Made by a program: the position numbers and the translations under genes. Shown here piece by piece: positions 7,641-15,601 of a stretch of DNA of 35,467 nucleotides. How positions within the stretch are numbered: the first letter of the stretch is position 1; every line of letters begins with the position of its first letter. The DNA is from Bacteroidales bacterium (GTDB taxonomy: Bacteria; Bacteroidota; Bacteroidia; Bacteroidales; Bacteroidaceae): contig JAAYSY010000270.1 in the NCBI GenBank assembly GCA_012518235.1, forward strand, positions 1 to 35,467. The letters run 5' to 3'. The notes under the pieces were generated by a model. It was not told where the DNA came from and made no database searches. It was given only the letters and a program-made list of their open reading frames with translations.

Positions 7641-9305
7641 ATGAAAAAGACAACCTTGTTATTTTTTAGTTTAGTATTGTCTGTATTCGGAATAACAGCA
7701 CAGACTTATAACGGTAAACCTTATCGGAAGGGTGTTAGACCTACAAAGAATGTTATTGTGATGATACCTGATGGTACATCAGTAGGTGTGGTTTCTGCTG
7801 CTCGTTGGTATAAAATATACAATGATTTAGGTGGAGACAATTTAGCATTAGACCCTTATTTTTGTGGAACGGTAAAAACTTATTCTTCAAATGCACCGAT
7901 TGGTGATTCAGCTCCTACTACATCATGTTATATGACAGGAATGCCTCAGCAAACAGGTAATGTAGCTATTTATCCACCGGCTGATCCTGAAAATGATTTG
8001 GTTAAGGTTGATCCAGAAATGGCATATCAACCATTGACAACTATTTTAGAGGCAGCACGAATTGTCAAAAATAAGGCTACAGGCTTAGTAGTAACTGTTG
8101 AATTTCCACATGCTACTCCTGCCGATTGTGCAGCTCATCATTATAAAAGAGGTCGTTATGATGTGTTAAGTTCTCAAATGGCATATCAAAACTTAGATGT
8201 GATGTTTGGAGGTGGAACGAGTCTTGTTACGGATGATATGAAGAATCATTTCAATGAGAAAAATATATCCTATTATACTGATGATATTTCTTCATTTAGA
8301 AATCATAAAGAGGGTAAAGTTTGGTCATTATGGTGTGAAAGAGCTATGCCCTATAATTTAGATCGTGATACTACCCAAATTCCTTCATTGCAAGAAATGA
8401 CAGAAAAGGCTATTGATTTACTTTCACAGAATGAAAGAGGATTCTTCTTAATGGTTGAAGGTAGTAAAGTAGACTGGGTTGCACATGCTAATGATGCGGT
8501 AGGTTGTATTACAGAGTTCTTAGAGTTTGATAAGGCGGTGAAGTCTGCTATCGATTTTGCTAAAGAAGATGGCAATACAACGGTTGTTGTACTTTCTGAT
8601 CATGGTAATAGTGGTTTCACCATTGGACGAAGTGATTTGAATGGTTATGATAGAGCAAGTTTAGACAAGCTTTTTGGTACAGTTTCAAAATACAAAAAAA
8701 CAGCTGAAGGATTAGAAAAGGTATTGCTGAAAGAATCTCCTGAAAACTTTAAGGAAGTTATTAAAACACATACTTCTATTGATATTACGGATGAAGAGCT
8801 ACAATCATTATTAGAGTCTAAAAATTACAAGCACGATGATTATATGACTGTTAGTGATGGGAAAAATATGATTGCTAAGTTAGTTGAAATTATGAACAAA
8901 AGAACCTATTTTGGATTCACTACGGGTGGTCACACAGGAGAAGAGGTTTTACTTGCTGCTTATCATCCACAAGGAGATGTTCCTATGGGGATGAATACGA
9001 ATATAGAAATTAACCATTACTTATCTGACGCATTAGGGTTGAATACAAGATTACCAGAGATAACTGAAGAAGTATTTGCTAAGCATACAGAGGTGTTCTC
9101 GGGTATGAATTTTATTATAGATAAAAAGAATCCTGATTTTCCTGTACTTATTGTTAAAAAAGGAAAGAAAACACTGACAGTCCCTTCATTTAAATCGGTA
9201 GCTTACCTAAATAAAGAAAAGTTTGATTTGGGCTCTGTAACTGTATATATTGATAAAAATGATACTTTTTATCTTCCAAAAAGCTTGGCGGATAAATTGA
9301 AATAG
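7641..9305 (+). CDS. Secreted alkaline phosphatase (PhoA family)
   Basis: This 554-residue protein has a signal peptide (hydrophobic to about residue 19, then TAQ) and should act in the periplasm or on the surface, releasing phosphate from monoesters. Metal and catalytic residues of the E. coli PhoA type are visible: D44 in VIVMIPDG; the D89-S90-A91 triad start of DSAPTTSCYMTG, which aligns without gaps to the nucleophile segment of PhoA; ATPAD near 155; MVEGSKVDWVAHAND; VVLSDHGN; and the late metal histidine in GGHTGEEV. The last 60 residues form a small extra C-terminal strand-rich segment. It stands alone, with its own terminator. Phosphate control is plausible but no recognised Pho box is visible. 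Confidence 0.92.
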   Translation: MKKTTLLFFSLVLSVFGITAQTYNGKPYRKGVRPTKNVIVMIPDGTSVGVVSAARWYKIYNDLGGDNLALDPYFCGTVKTYSSNAPIGDSAPTTSCYMTGMPQQTGNVAIYPPADPENDLVKVDPEMAYQPLTTILEAARIVKNKATGLVVTVEFPHATPADCAAHHYKRGRYDVLSSQMAYQNLDVMFGGGTSLVTDDMKNHFNEKNISYYTDDISSFRNHKEGKVWSLWCERAMPYNLDRDTTQIPSLQEMTEKAIDLLSQNERGFFLMVEGSKVDWVAHANDAVGCITEFLEFDKAVKSAIDFAKEDGNTTVVVLSDHGNSGFTIGRSDLNGYDRASLDKLFGTVSKYKKTAEGLEKVLLKESPENFKEVIKTHTSIDITDEELQSLLESKNYKHDDYMTVSDGKNMIAKLVEIMNKRTYFGFTTGGHTGEEVLLAAYHPQGDVPMGMNTNIEINHYLSDALGLNTRLPEITEEVFAKHTEVFSGMNFIIDKKNPDFPVLIVKKGKKTLTVPSFKSVAYLNKEKFDLGSVTVYIDKNDTFYLPKSLADKLK

Positions 9306-9328
9306 TTTATTCTAAATGAAGATTCTAA

Positions 9329-9373
9329 AAGGTCTTAAGTTGTTATATTGTAATGACTTAAGATCTTTTTTTT
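9329..9373. terminator. Terminator between convergent alkaline phosphatase and recQ
   Basis: AAGGTCTTAAGT (9329-9340) pairs with ACTTAAGATCTT (9356-9367), a 12-bp stem with one G-U pair, followed on the plus strand by a run of T to 9373. The A-rich left flank also gives some U on the minus strand, so it may serve both genes. Confidence 0.8.
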
Positions 9374-9381
9374 GTGTGGTG

Positions 9382-11292
9382 TTATTTATGAGGTAAGTGA
9401 AGCATTCCATCCTTGAAATGTATTTCATTTTCTGCTATTAAGAAACGGATGATTGGTAAAACCTCTTCTTTTTTAAGGTGTAGTTCATTTGCTAACTCAT
9501 AAGGTGGGTATGATTTTTTTACTAGTAAATCAAGAATAGATTGCTTAGTCATTGTAAACTGCTGATTTGTTATTTGATCTTCTCCTTTTATGTTGTTTAA
9601 ACAAACATCACATTGTTTACAAGTGTTATTATTGTGTTCACCAAAGTAATTCAGTAATAGTCTACTCCTGCAAATAGACTCAGTACTGGCATAATAAATC
9701 ATTGAGTTGATTCGTTCTTCATACCCCTCTTTTCTGTCTTCATATGCTGATCTAGGGATAAAGATATTATTGGTTTCTATACGTTCTCTTGTGTAGATGA
9801 TATAAGGTGTTTTTTTACGAGGAATATAATGAATAATTCCTCTTTTTGAAAGATATATTAATAAGTGATATACTGTTTCTCTATTGGTATTTGTTTTATT
9901 AGCTATCGTTTCTTCTTGTATATAGACGTAGTCTGTAAAAACACCTGTGTAGGATCGCAAAATAACTTGTATAACTCCTTCAGCTTCTTTACTTAGCTCT
10001 CTTAATTGATAGAGTTGATTACGTCGTAGACGAAATAAAATACGTGAGTTCGACTCTTGTTCATCAGTATACTCTATGTAACCAGCTTGTGTAAGAATAC
10101 GTAAGGCACTATCAACAGGAACAGGAAAGAACTTAAAATTGACACAGAACTCTTCTAAATTGAATTCATAAATACAGCCTTTTCCATCACCCATTGCCAT
10201 TTGGTAATAGTACTGTAGTGATTCATAGACTCTTTTGATGTATTCCTTTTCTGGAAATGTATCTCGTATCCTTTTGAGTAAAGCCGTTTTATCTGTTTTT
10301 GCGTACAGTAAAATAGCATAGGCTTTATTACCATCTCTACCCGCTCTACCCGCTTCTTGAAAATAAGCTTCAGGTGAGTCGGGTAAATCCAAATGAATTA
10401 CTTGCCTTACATTTGGTTTGTCTATTCCCATACCGAAAGCATTGGTGGCAACTATGATTCTGTATCTATCATTCATCCATAGTTGTTGCCTCTCATCTTT
10501 TTTTATGTTGGATATGCCTGCGTGGTAATAGGTCGCTGTAAAACCATGTTGATTTAATAACTGAGACACCTCTCTAGTTCGCCTTCTGCTTCGGACATAA
10601 ACAATGCTGCTTCCTGTAGTATTGTTAAGTATATGTAGAAGTTCTCCTTGTTTGTCTTCAGTTTTACGTACTACATAAGCCAAGTTTTTTCGCTCAAAGC
10701 TTGTTCTAAAAACATTCTCTTTTTTGAATAAGAGTCGTTCTTGAATGTCCTTAACTACTTCAGGAGTAGCTGTAGCAGTCAGCGCTAAAATAGGAGTATG
10801 AGGCAAAAGAGTTCTTATATTCGCAATGTTAAGGTAAGCAGGTCGAAAATCGTATCCCCATTGGGATATACAATGACTTTCATCTACTGTTATTAAATTA
10901 ACATTCATTGAGTGCAGTTTGGTTTGAAAAATCTCTGTATCTAAACGTTCTGGTGATATGTATAAAAACTTATAGTTTCCATAAATACAATTCTCCAAAG
11001 CAGAAATAATTTCATGTCTATTCATTCCAGAATAAATAGCTAACGCTTTTATTCCTCTTGCCCGAAGATTTTCAACTTGATCTTTCATTAAAGCAATGAG
11101 AGGGGTTATAACTAGGCAAATTCCATCTTTAGCTAAAGCCGAAACTTGGAACGTTATTGATTTACCTCCTCCCGTAGGCATTAATCCTAATGTGTCTTTT
11201 CCTTCATAGACACTTTTAATAATATCCTCTTGGAGTTCACGAAATTCATCAAAACCCCAATACTTTTTAAGTATAGATAGAAAAAGATTCAT
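9382..11292 (-). CDS. recQ: ATP-dependent DNA helicase RecQ
   Basis: This 636-residue 3'-5' helicase acts in recombination and repair. Seen in order: Walker A LMPTGGGKS with K44; motif II VDESHCISQWGYDFRP near residue 137 (DESH rather than the commoner DEAH); SAT-like LTATATPEV; the second RecA domain with GRAGRDG near residue 315; the zinc-binding RecQ C-terminal cysteines in CRSRLLLNYFGE...CKQCDVC; and winged-helix segments. No obvious HRDC domain follows; the C-terminus is another small helical/winged segment. It is 13 bases downstream of recJ on the same strand, so the two act and are probably made together. Bacteroidota often carry more than one RecQ, so this need not be the only copy. 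Confidence 0.95.
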   Translation of the reverse strand: MNLFLSILKKYWGFDEFRELQEDIIKSVYEGKDTLGLMPTGGGKSITFQVSALAKDGICLVITPLIALMKDQVENLRARGIKALAIYSGMNRHEIISALENCIYGNYKFLYISPERLDTEIFQTKLHSMNVNLITVDESHCISQWGYDFRPAYLNIANIRTLLPHTPILALTATATPEVVKDIQERLLFKKENVFRTSFERKNLAYVVRKTEDKQGELLHILNNTTGSSIVYVRSRRRTREVSQLLNQHGFTATYYHAGISNIKKDERQQLWMNDRYRIIVATNAFGMGIDKPNVRQVIHLDLPDSPEAYFQEAGRAGRDGNKAYAILLYAKTDKTALLKRIRDTFPEKEYIKRVYESLQYYYQMAMGDGKGCIYEFNLEEFCVNFKFFPVPVDSALRILTQAGYIEYTDEQESNSRILFRLRRNQLYQLRELSKEAEGVIQVILRSYTGVFTDYVYIQEETIANKTNTNRETVYHLLIYLSKRGIIHYIPRKKTPYIIYTRERIETNNIFIPRSAYEDRKEGYEERINSMIYYASTESICRSRLLLNYFGEHNNNTCKQCDVCLNNIKGEDQITNQQFTMTKQSILDLLVKKSYPPYELANELHLKKEEVLPIIRFLIAENEIHFKDGMLHLPHK

Positions 11293-11305
11293 AATGCATT
11301 AAGAA

Positions 11306-13030
11306 TTAAGAATCGATTCGTGGTTTAATATCTTCTATTTGAAGTTGTATTTCGCCTTTTTTGTAAATATTCTCTTCTATGGTATAACAGATATCAAAAG
11401 CTTGTTTTGTCTTTATATATCGCACATGGGAGCTTTGTCCAAAGGCAATTCCATTCATTATACTATTGGAGTTGTTATCAACGAGTTCTAACTTAATGTG
11501 AGCTTGATTTCTGCCTACTACTTTACTAGTACCATAGTCGTAAACATGGTGGGTAGAGAATATGGGTTTTTCATTGGTTGGGCCAAAAGGCTCAAAGCGC
11601 TGTAAGTTTTTTAGAAACTTCTTCGTAATATCTTTGAACTCTAGCTCAGCATCAATTTGTAAAACGGCGTTAGTCTGTTCGGGTAAGATGTTTTCTGCTA
11701 CATATTTTTCAAATCGTTTAGCAAAAATAGGTACATTTTCAACTCGCATAGATAACCCTGCTGCATAGGTGTGTCCTCCGAAGCTATCTAGTAAATCTCG
11801 ACAATGTTCAATGGCTTTATAAACATCAAATCCAGGAACTGATCGAGCTGATCCTGTAGCGTAATTTTCTGTTCGTGTTAATACGACAGCAGGTCTATAG
11901 TACTCCTCAGTTAAACGAGAAGCAACAATACCAATAACCCCTTTATGCCACGATTCATTGTATAACACAATAGAGCGTTTACTATCTAACTCTTTATACT
12001 CATCAACAATTCTATTCGCTTCTTCAGTAACTCCTTTATCTAAATCTTTTCGAGCCTCATTGTATTGGTTAATTTGCTCTGCTTTTTCTCGTGCCAGCTG
12101 ATAATTATTTTCTACCAATAAATCTACCGCTTCTTTTCCACTTTGCATGCGACCAGAAGCATTTATCCGCGGTCCAATTTTAAATATAATATCACTGGTT
12201 GTAATGTCTTTTTTTGTTAAGCTAGTAATATCAATAATTGCTTTTAATCCCACACAAGGATGTCTATTGAGCTGTTTTAAACCGTGGAATGTTAATATCC
12301 TATTTTCGCCACAGATAGGTACAATATCAGAAGCAACACTTACAGCGACTAAGTCGAGTAGCGGTTTTAGCCTTCTAAATTTAATACCATTATTTATAGC
12401 AAATCCTTGCATGAATTTGAAGCCCACACCACAACCCGATAGGTGGGTGTACGGATATGTATTGTCCAATCGTTTAGGATTTAATATGGCCACAGCGGGA
12501 GGTAGAACCTCATCGGGTACGTGATGATCGCAGATTATAAAATCTATACCCTTTTTCTTTGCATAAGCTATCTGCTTTACAGCTTTAATGCCACAGTCAA
12601 GAACAATAATTAAGCTAACTCCATCTTCATAAGCAAAGTCTATTCCTTGTTTAGAAACTCCATATCCTTCATCATCTCTATCTGGAATATAATAGGTAAT
12701 GTTGGAGTATATTTGTCTAATGAATTTATAGACTAAAGCTACAGCTGTTGTACCATCTACGTCATAATCACCATAAACCAGTATGCGTTCTTTTGACCCA
12801 ATAGCTTTATTTAATCGATCTACAGCAATATCCATATCTTGCATAAGAAAAGGATCGTGAAGTTCTTTTAAGTCTGGCTGAAAGAAACGTTCTACCTCTT
12901 CTTTCGTTTTGATATTTCTTTGCTGTAATAATTGTCCTAAGATGGGATGAATATTTAATTCTTTAGCTAATTCTATGCTTTCATTTTTTTGTTCTTCTGT
13001 TAAGGGTTGATAATTCCATTTGTAGTTCAT
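11306..13030 (-). CDS. recJ: Single-stranded-DNA-specific 5'-3' exonuclease RecJ
   Basis: This 574-residue DHH-family nuclease degrades single-stranded DNA 5'-3' in recombination and mismatch repair. Visible motifs are GDYDVDGTTA near residue 85, VLDCGIK, the DHH of ICDHHVPDE near residue 167, LSGCGVGFKF, GPRINASGRM and the DHHA1 segment SFGGHTYAAGLSM, followed by an OB-like C-terminal domain. Length is normal for the family. It is the first gene of a recJ-recQ transcript, matching the known partnership of a 3'-5' helicase with a 5'-3' exonuclease in RecF-type gap repair. The promoter should lie in the 445-base divergent region upstream; TAATTTTA (minus strand, 13099-13092) is a weak candidate. 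Confidence 0.96.
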   Translation of the reverse strand: MNYKWNYQPLTEEQKNESIELAKELNIHPILGQLLQQRNIKTKEEVERFFQPDLKELHDPFLMQDMDIAVDRLNKAIGSKERILVYGDYDVDGTTAVALVYKFIRQIYSNITYYIPDRDDEGYGVSKQGIDFAYEDGVSLIIVLDCGIKAVKQIAYAKKKGIDFIICDHHVPDEVLPPAVAILNPKRLDNTYPYTHLSGCGVGFKFMQGFAINNGIKFRRLKPLLDLVAVSVASDIVPICGENRILTFHGLKQLNRHPCVGLKAIIDITSLTKKDITTSDIIFKIGPRINASGRMQSGKEAVDLLVENNYQLAREKAEQINQYNEARKDLDKGVTEEANRIVDEYKELDSKRSIVLYNESWHKGVIGIVASRLTEEYYRPAVVLTRTENYATGSARSVPGFDVYKAIEHCRDLLDSFGGHTYAAGLSMRVENVPIFAKRFEKYVAENILPEQTNAVLQIDAELEFKDITKKFLKNLQRFEPFGPTNEKPIFSTHHVYDYGTSKVVGRNQAHIKLELVDNNSNSIMNGIAFGQSSHVRYIKTKQAFDICYTIEENIYKKGEIQLQIEDIKPRIDS

Positions 13031-13474
13031 TATATATGTTATTTTCTTTTTATCGAGTCTGAAGGTTTACTTAGAAAAGTAGAACCTGTTGTAAAATTAC
13101 GAAAAAAAGATGGAATGTTATTGTTTATTTTAGGTTATTAATAGAATCAAAATCGAATTGTCTCAGCCTTTCTTATTCTGCATGCATCTTTTGTTTTTTT
13201 AATTATCGAGTGCCTCGTATGACTAGGGCAAGCGAGGCATTTGACCTAGTCATATGAGGTGGATGACTAGGTCAAGTTAAATAGATGCTTTTGCTCGTTC
13301 TAGGGGGGTAATTATAAGTTTTCTGGAATATTTTAGTACTTAACTTTTGTTCTAAGGTTGTTTTTAAGTAAAAAACGTATTGAACATGTATTGTTGTATA
13401 GTGACTCATTTTTAATGTAATAATGAACATATTATAAGTATATTGAAACATTCTAATATTATTAAATTAAGACA
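13031..13474. other. Divergent intergenic region between recJ and the GH127-like gene
   Basis: No gene is visible in this 444-base stretch. It must contain the recJ promoter on the minus strand and the promoter of the GH127-like gene on the plus strand, neither with a full consensus. A structured block at 13211-13276 carries three copies of a palindrome-like motif and two inverted repeats; it is listed separately. The rest is AT-rich and featureless to me. Confidence 0.6.
13211..13276. repeat. Cluster of inverted repeats with three TGACTAGGTCA-like motifs
   Basis: TTGACCTAGTCAT (13241-13253) and ATGACTAGGTCAA (13263-13275) form a perfect 13-bp inverted repeat with a 9-base centre. A third copy, ATGACTAGGGCAAG (13219-13232), differs at one base from ATGACTAGGTCAAG. 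It sits inside a second inverted repeat, TGCCTCG (13211-13217) with CGAGGCA (13233-13239). Each motif is itself nearly palindromic (TGAC-TAG-GTCA). The block could be a multi-site operator, a small structured RNA, or a remnant of a dispersed palindromic repeat. Confidence 0.75.
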
Positions 13475-13665
13475 ATGAAAAAAATACATTTATTATTTTT
13501 GCTTCTCTTCTTATTACTTGTGAGTTGTATAGAGAAAAACTATACAATAACAGTGGTTGATAGACCAAATATGAACCATCAAAGTAAAAACTATAAAATA
13601 GAGCACCTCTTCAAAACTCTAGTTTCATAAAGCTACCTAGTGGTAGTATTAAGCCTGGAGGGTGG
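13475..13665 (+). pseudogene. Detached 5' end of the GH127-like gene (lipoprotein signal), frameshifted
   Basis: ATG at 13475 opens a frame that encodes a clear lipoprotein signal (LLLFLLLVSC, lipobox cysteine at residue 18) followed by NYTITVVDRPN, then meets a stop at 13628-13630 after 51 codons. The frame of the enzyme body is different by one base. Read in that frame from 13597, the sequence gives NRAPLQNSSFIKLPSGSIKP directly into GGWLKKYLELQ, which is the normal N-terminal part of this enzyme family. Adding one A to the AAAA at 13595-13598 would join both halves as NYKNRAPLQN. So this is a one-base deletion in a short homopolymer, or a sequencing error, and not a separate small gene. 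Confidence 0.85.
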
Positions 13666-15507
13666 TTGAAGAAGTATTTGGAACTGCAACGAGATGGGTT
13701 AACAGGACATTTAGGTGAAATTAGTGCTTGGTTGGAAAAAGAGAATAATGCCTGGTTAGAAAAAGGAGGTGATCATGGTTGGGAAGAAGTTCCTTATTGG
13801 TTAAAAGGATATAGTGTAATAGGCTATACTCTAAATGATCAATCGATGATAGATGAAACCAAAATTTGGATTGAGTCTGTTTTAGCAAGTCAACAAGAGG
13901 ATGGTTATTTTGGTCCAATAAATGAACGAAATGGAAAAAGAGAATTGTGGGCTCATATGATTATGCTGTGGTGTTTACAGTCGTATTATGAATTTACTGA
14001 AGATCATCGTGTTTTAGATTTAATGACTAATTATTTTAAGTGGCAATTACAAGTGCCAGATGAGAACTTCTTAAAAGATTATTGGGAAAACAGTAGGGGA
14101 GGAGATAACTTATTAAGTGTTTTATGGTTATATAATAGAACAGGAGATGAATTTCTACTAGAATTAGCAGAAAAGACACATCGGAATACAGCCGATTGGA
14201 CACAATCTACAACACTCCCTAACTGGCATAATGTAAACATTGCTCAAAGCTTTAGAGAGCCAGCTACTTATTATGTATTAACTGGAGACTCTTCTATGTT
14301 ACGAGCTTCGTATAATGTACACGATTTAATACGTAGAACCTTTGGGCAAGTACCAGGGGGAATGTTTGGAGCCGATGAGAATGCCCGTTTAGGTTATATC
14401 GATCCTCGACAAGGTACTGAAACCTGTGGATTTGTTGAGCAAATGGCCTCCGATGAAATTATGTTTCGTATAACAGGTGATCCTTTTTGGGCTGAGCATT
14501 GTGAAGACGTAGCTTTTAATTCTTACCCTGCTTCTGTTATGCCAGACTTTAAGGCTTTACGTTACATAACTAGTCCGAATCATGTAATGAGTGATTCTGA
14601 AAATCATCATCCAGGAATAGATAATAGCGGTCCTTTTTTATCTATGAATCCTTTTAGTAGTCGTTGCTGTCAGCATAATCATACGCAAGGCTGGCCTTAT
14701 TATATTGAAAACTTAGTGTTAGCTACATCCGATAATGGAGTAGCTATTGCATTGTATGGTGAGTGTAGTAGTACTATAAAAGTAGCTAATAATGTCCCAA
14801 TTAAGTTATATGAATCGACAAATTATCCATTTGATGAGAAAGTTGTTTTTACAATAGAGACTAACGAACCTGTTCAATTTCCCTTTTATTTTAGAATACC
14901 TTCATGGGCTATTGGAGCAAAACTACATATAAATGGAAAGAGTGTAACAGACGAAATAGTACCTGGTAAATATGCTTGTATTGAAAGAGAGTGGAAAAAT
15001 AATGATGAAGTTGAGCTTCTATTTCCTATGAGTTTTTCAATAAGAGAGTGGCAGGTGAATCAGCAGAGTGTTAGTGTGAATTATGGCCCATTAACTTACT
15101 CTTTATATATAAAAGAAAACTATATAGAGAAAGATAGTAAAGAGACTGCGATATGGGATTCAAAATGGCAGAAAAATGCAGATCCTCAAAAATGGCCTAC
15201 AACGGAAATTTATCCAGCTAGTTCTTGGAATTACTCTTTAGTTTTTAAAAAAGGTGATTTATTTAAAGATTTCAATGTAGTAAAAAGAGAGTGGCCGACT
15301 AATAATTTTCCTTTTACTCCCGAAACAGTACCTTTTAAAATAAAAGCCAAAGCACGAAAAGTTCCTTCTTGGACTCTTGATGAAACGGGATTATGTGGTG
15401 TGTTACCTTTTGATAATGTTAAGAGAGGTGAGCTGGAAGAGGTAGAGCTTATTCCAATGGGAGCTGCAAGATTAAGAGTGTCTTCTTTTCCTAAAACAAT
15501 AGAATAA
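13666..15507 (+). CDS. GH127-like beta-L-arabinofuranosidase, body of a frameshifted lipoprotein gene
   Basis: This 613-residue frame, openable from TTG at 13666, is the catalytic body of a DUF1680/GH127-type retaining beta-L-arabinofuranosidase. The (alpha/alpha)6 barrel begins at once with the GHLGEISAWL and EEVPYWLKGY segments. E252-T253-C254 and C334-C335 correspond to the zinc-binding Glu-x-Cys and Cys-Cys of Bifidobacterium HypBA1, where Glu338, Cys340, Cys417 and Cys418 hold the zinc and Cys417 is the nucleophile. A beta-rich domain follows from about residue 360. TTG 13666 lies mid-domain and is a poor biological start; the true start is ATG 13475 in another frame. As read, the enzyme would lack its lipoprotein signal and probably be inactive or mislocalised. 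The substrate in this organism is unknown. No susC/susD pair is nearby. Confidence 0.88.
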   Translation: MKKYLELQRDGLTGHLGEISAWLEKENNAWLEKGGDHGWEEVPYWLKGYSVIGYTLNDQSMIDETKIWIESVLASQQEDGYFGPINERNGKRELWAHMIMLWCLQSYYEFTEDHRVLDLMTNYFKWQLQVPDENFLKDYWENSRGGDNLLSVLWLYNRTGDEFLLELAEKTHRNTADWTQSTTLPNWHNVNIAQSFREPATYYVLTGDSSMLRASYNVHDLIRRTFGQVPGGMFGADENARLGYIDPRQGTETCGFVEQMASDEIMFRITGDPFWAEHCEDVAFNSYPASVMPDFKALRYITSPNHVMSDSENHHPGIDNSGPFLSMNPFSSRCCQHNHTQGWPYYIENLVLATSDNGVAIALYGECSSTIKVANNVPIKLYESTNYPFDEKVVFTIETNEPVQFPFYFRIPSWAIGAKLHINGKSVTDEIVPGKYACIEREWKNNDEVELLFPMSFSIREWQVNQQSVSVNYGPLTYSLYIKENYIEKDSKETAIWDSKWQKNADPQKWPTTEIYPASSWNYSLVFKKGDLFKDFNVVKREWPTNNFPFTPETVPFKIKAKARKVPSWTLDETGLCGVLPFDNVKRGELEEVELIPMGAARLRVSSFPKTIE

Positions 15508-15531
15508 AGAAATTACCTTATAGATATAAAG

Positions 15532-15583
15532 ATAAGATTCTTCACAAGAGAAATAAAAAAAGACCTCTTGTGAAGAATCTTAT
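15532..15583. terminator. Strong hairpin between two convergent genes
   Basis: A perfect 19-bp inverted repeat joins 15532-15550 (ATAAGATTCTTCACAAGAG) and 15565-15583, with an A-rich 14-base loop. It lies 25 bases after the GH127-like gene and 19 bases after the end of the convergent minus-strand gene, so it is well placed to end both transcripts. It lacks a long T run on either side, so its efficiency is uncertain. Confidence 0.75.
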
Positions 15584-15601
15584 AAAATGGGTGCTGAGTT
15601 A

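Noticed and set aside
12147-12524. A plus-strand open frame of 125 codons inside recJ
   Set aside because: It is antisense to the conserved catalytic region of recJ and shows no family features.
13211-13276. CRISPR array
   Set aside because: There are only three short motif copies, one inverted, with spacers of unequal length and no cas genes nearby.
13589-13605. Programmed ribosomal frameshift joining the two parts of the GH127-like gene
   Set aside because: A -1 shift near AAAA would restore the frame, but there is no X XXY YYZ heptamer, the A run is only four bases and no stimulatory structure is obvious. Mutation or sequencing error is simpler.
13475-13630. A separate 51-residue lipoprotein gene
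   Set aside because: Its sequence after the signal matches the expected N-terminus of the GH127-like enzyme, which continues in the other frame, so it is the broken start of that gene.
15532-15583. Terminal inverted repeats of a small mobile element
   Set aside because: The arms are only 14 bases apart and sit between two convergent gene ends, which fits a shared terminator.
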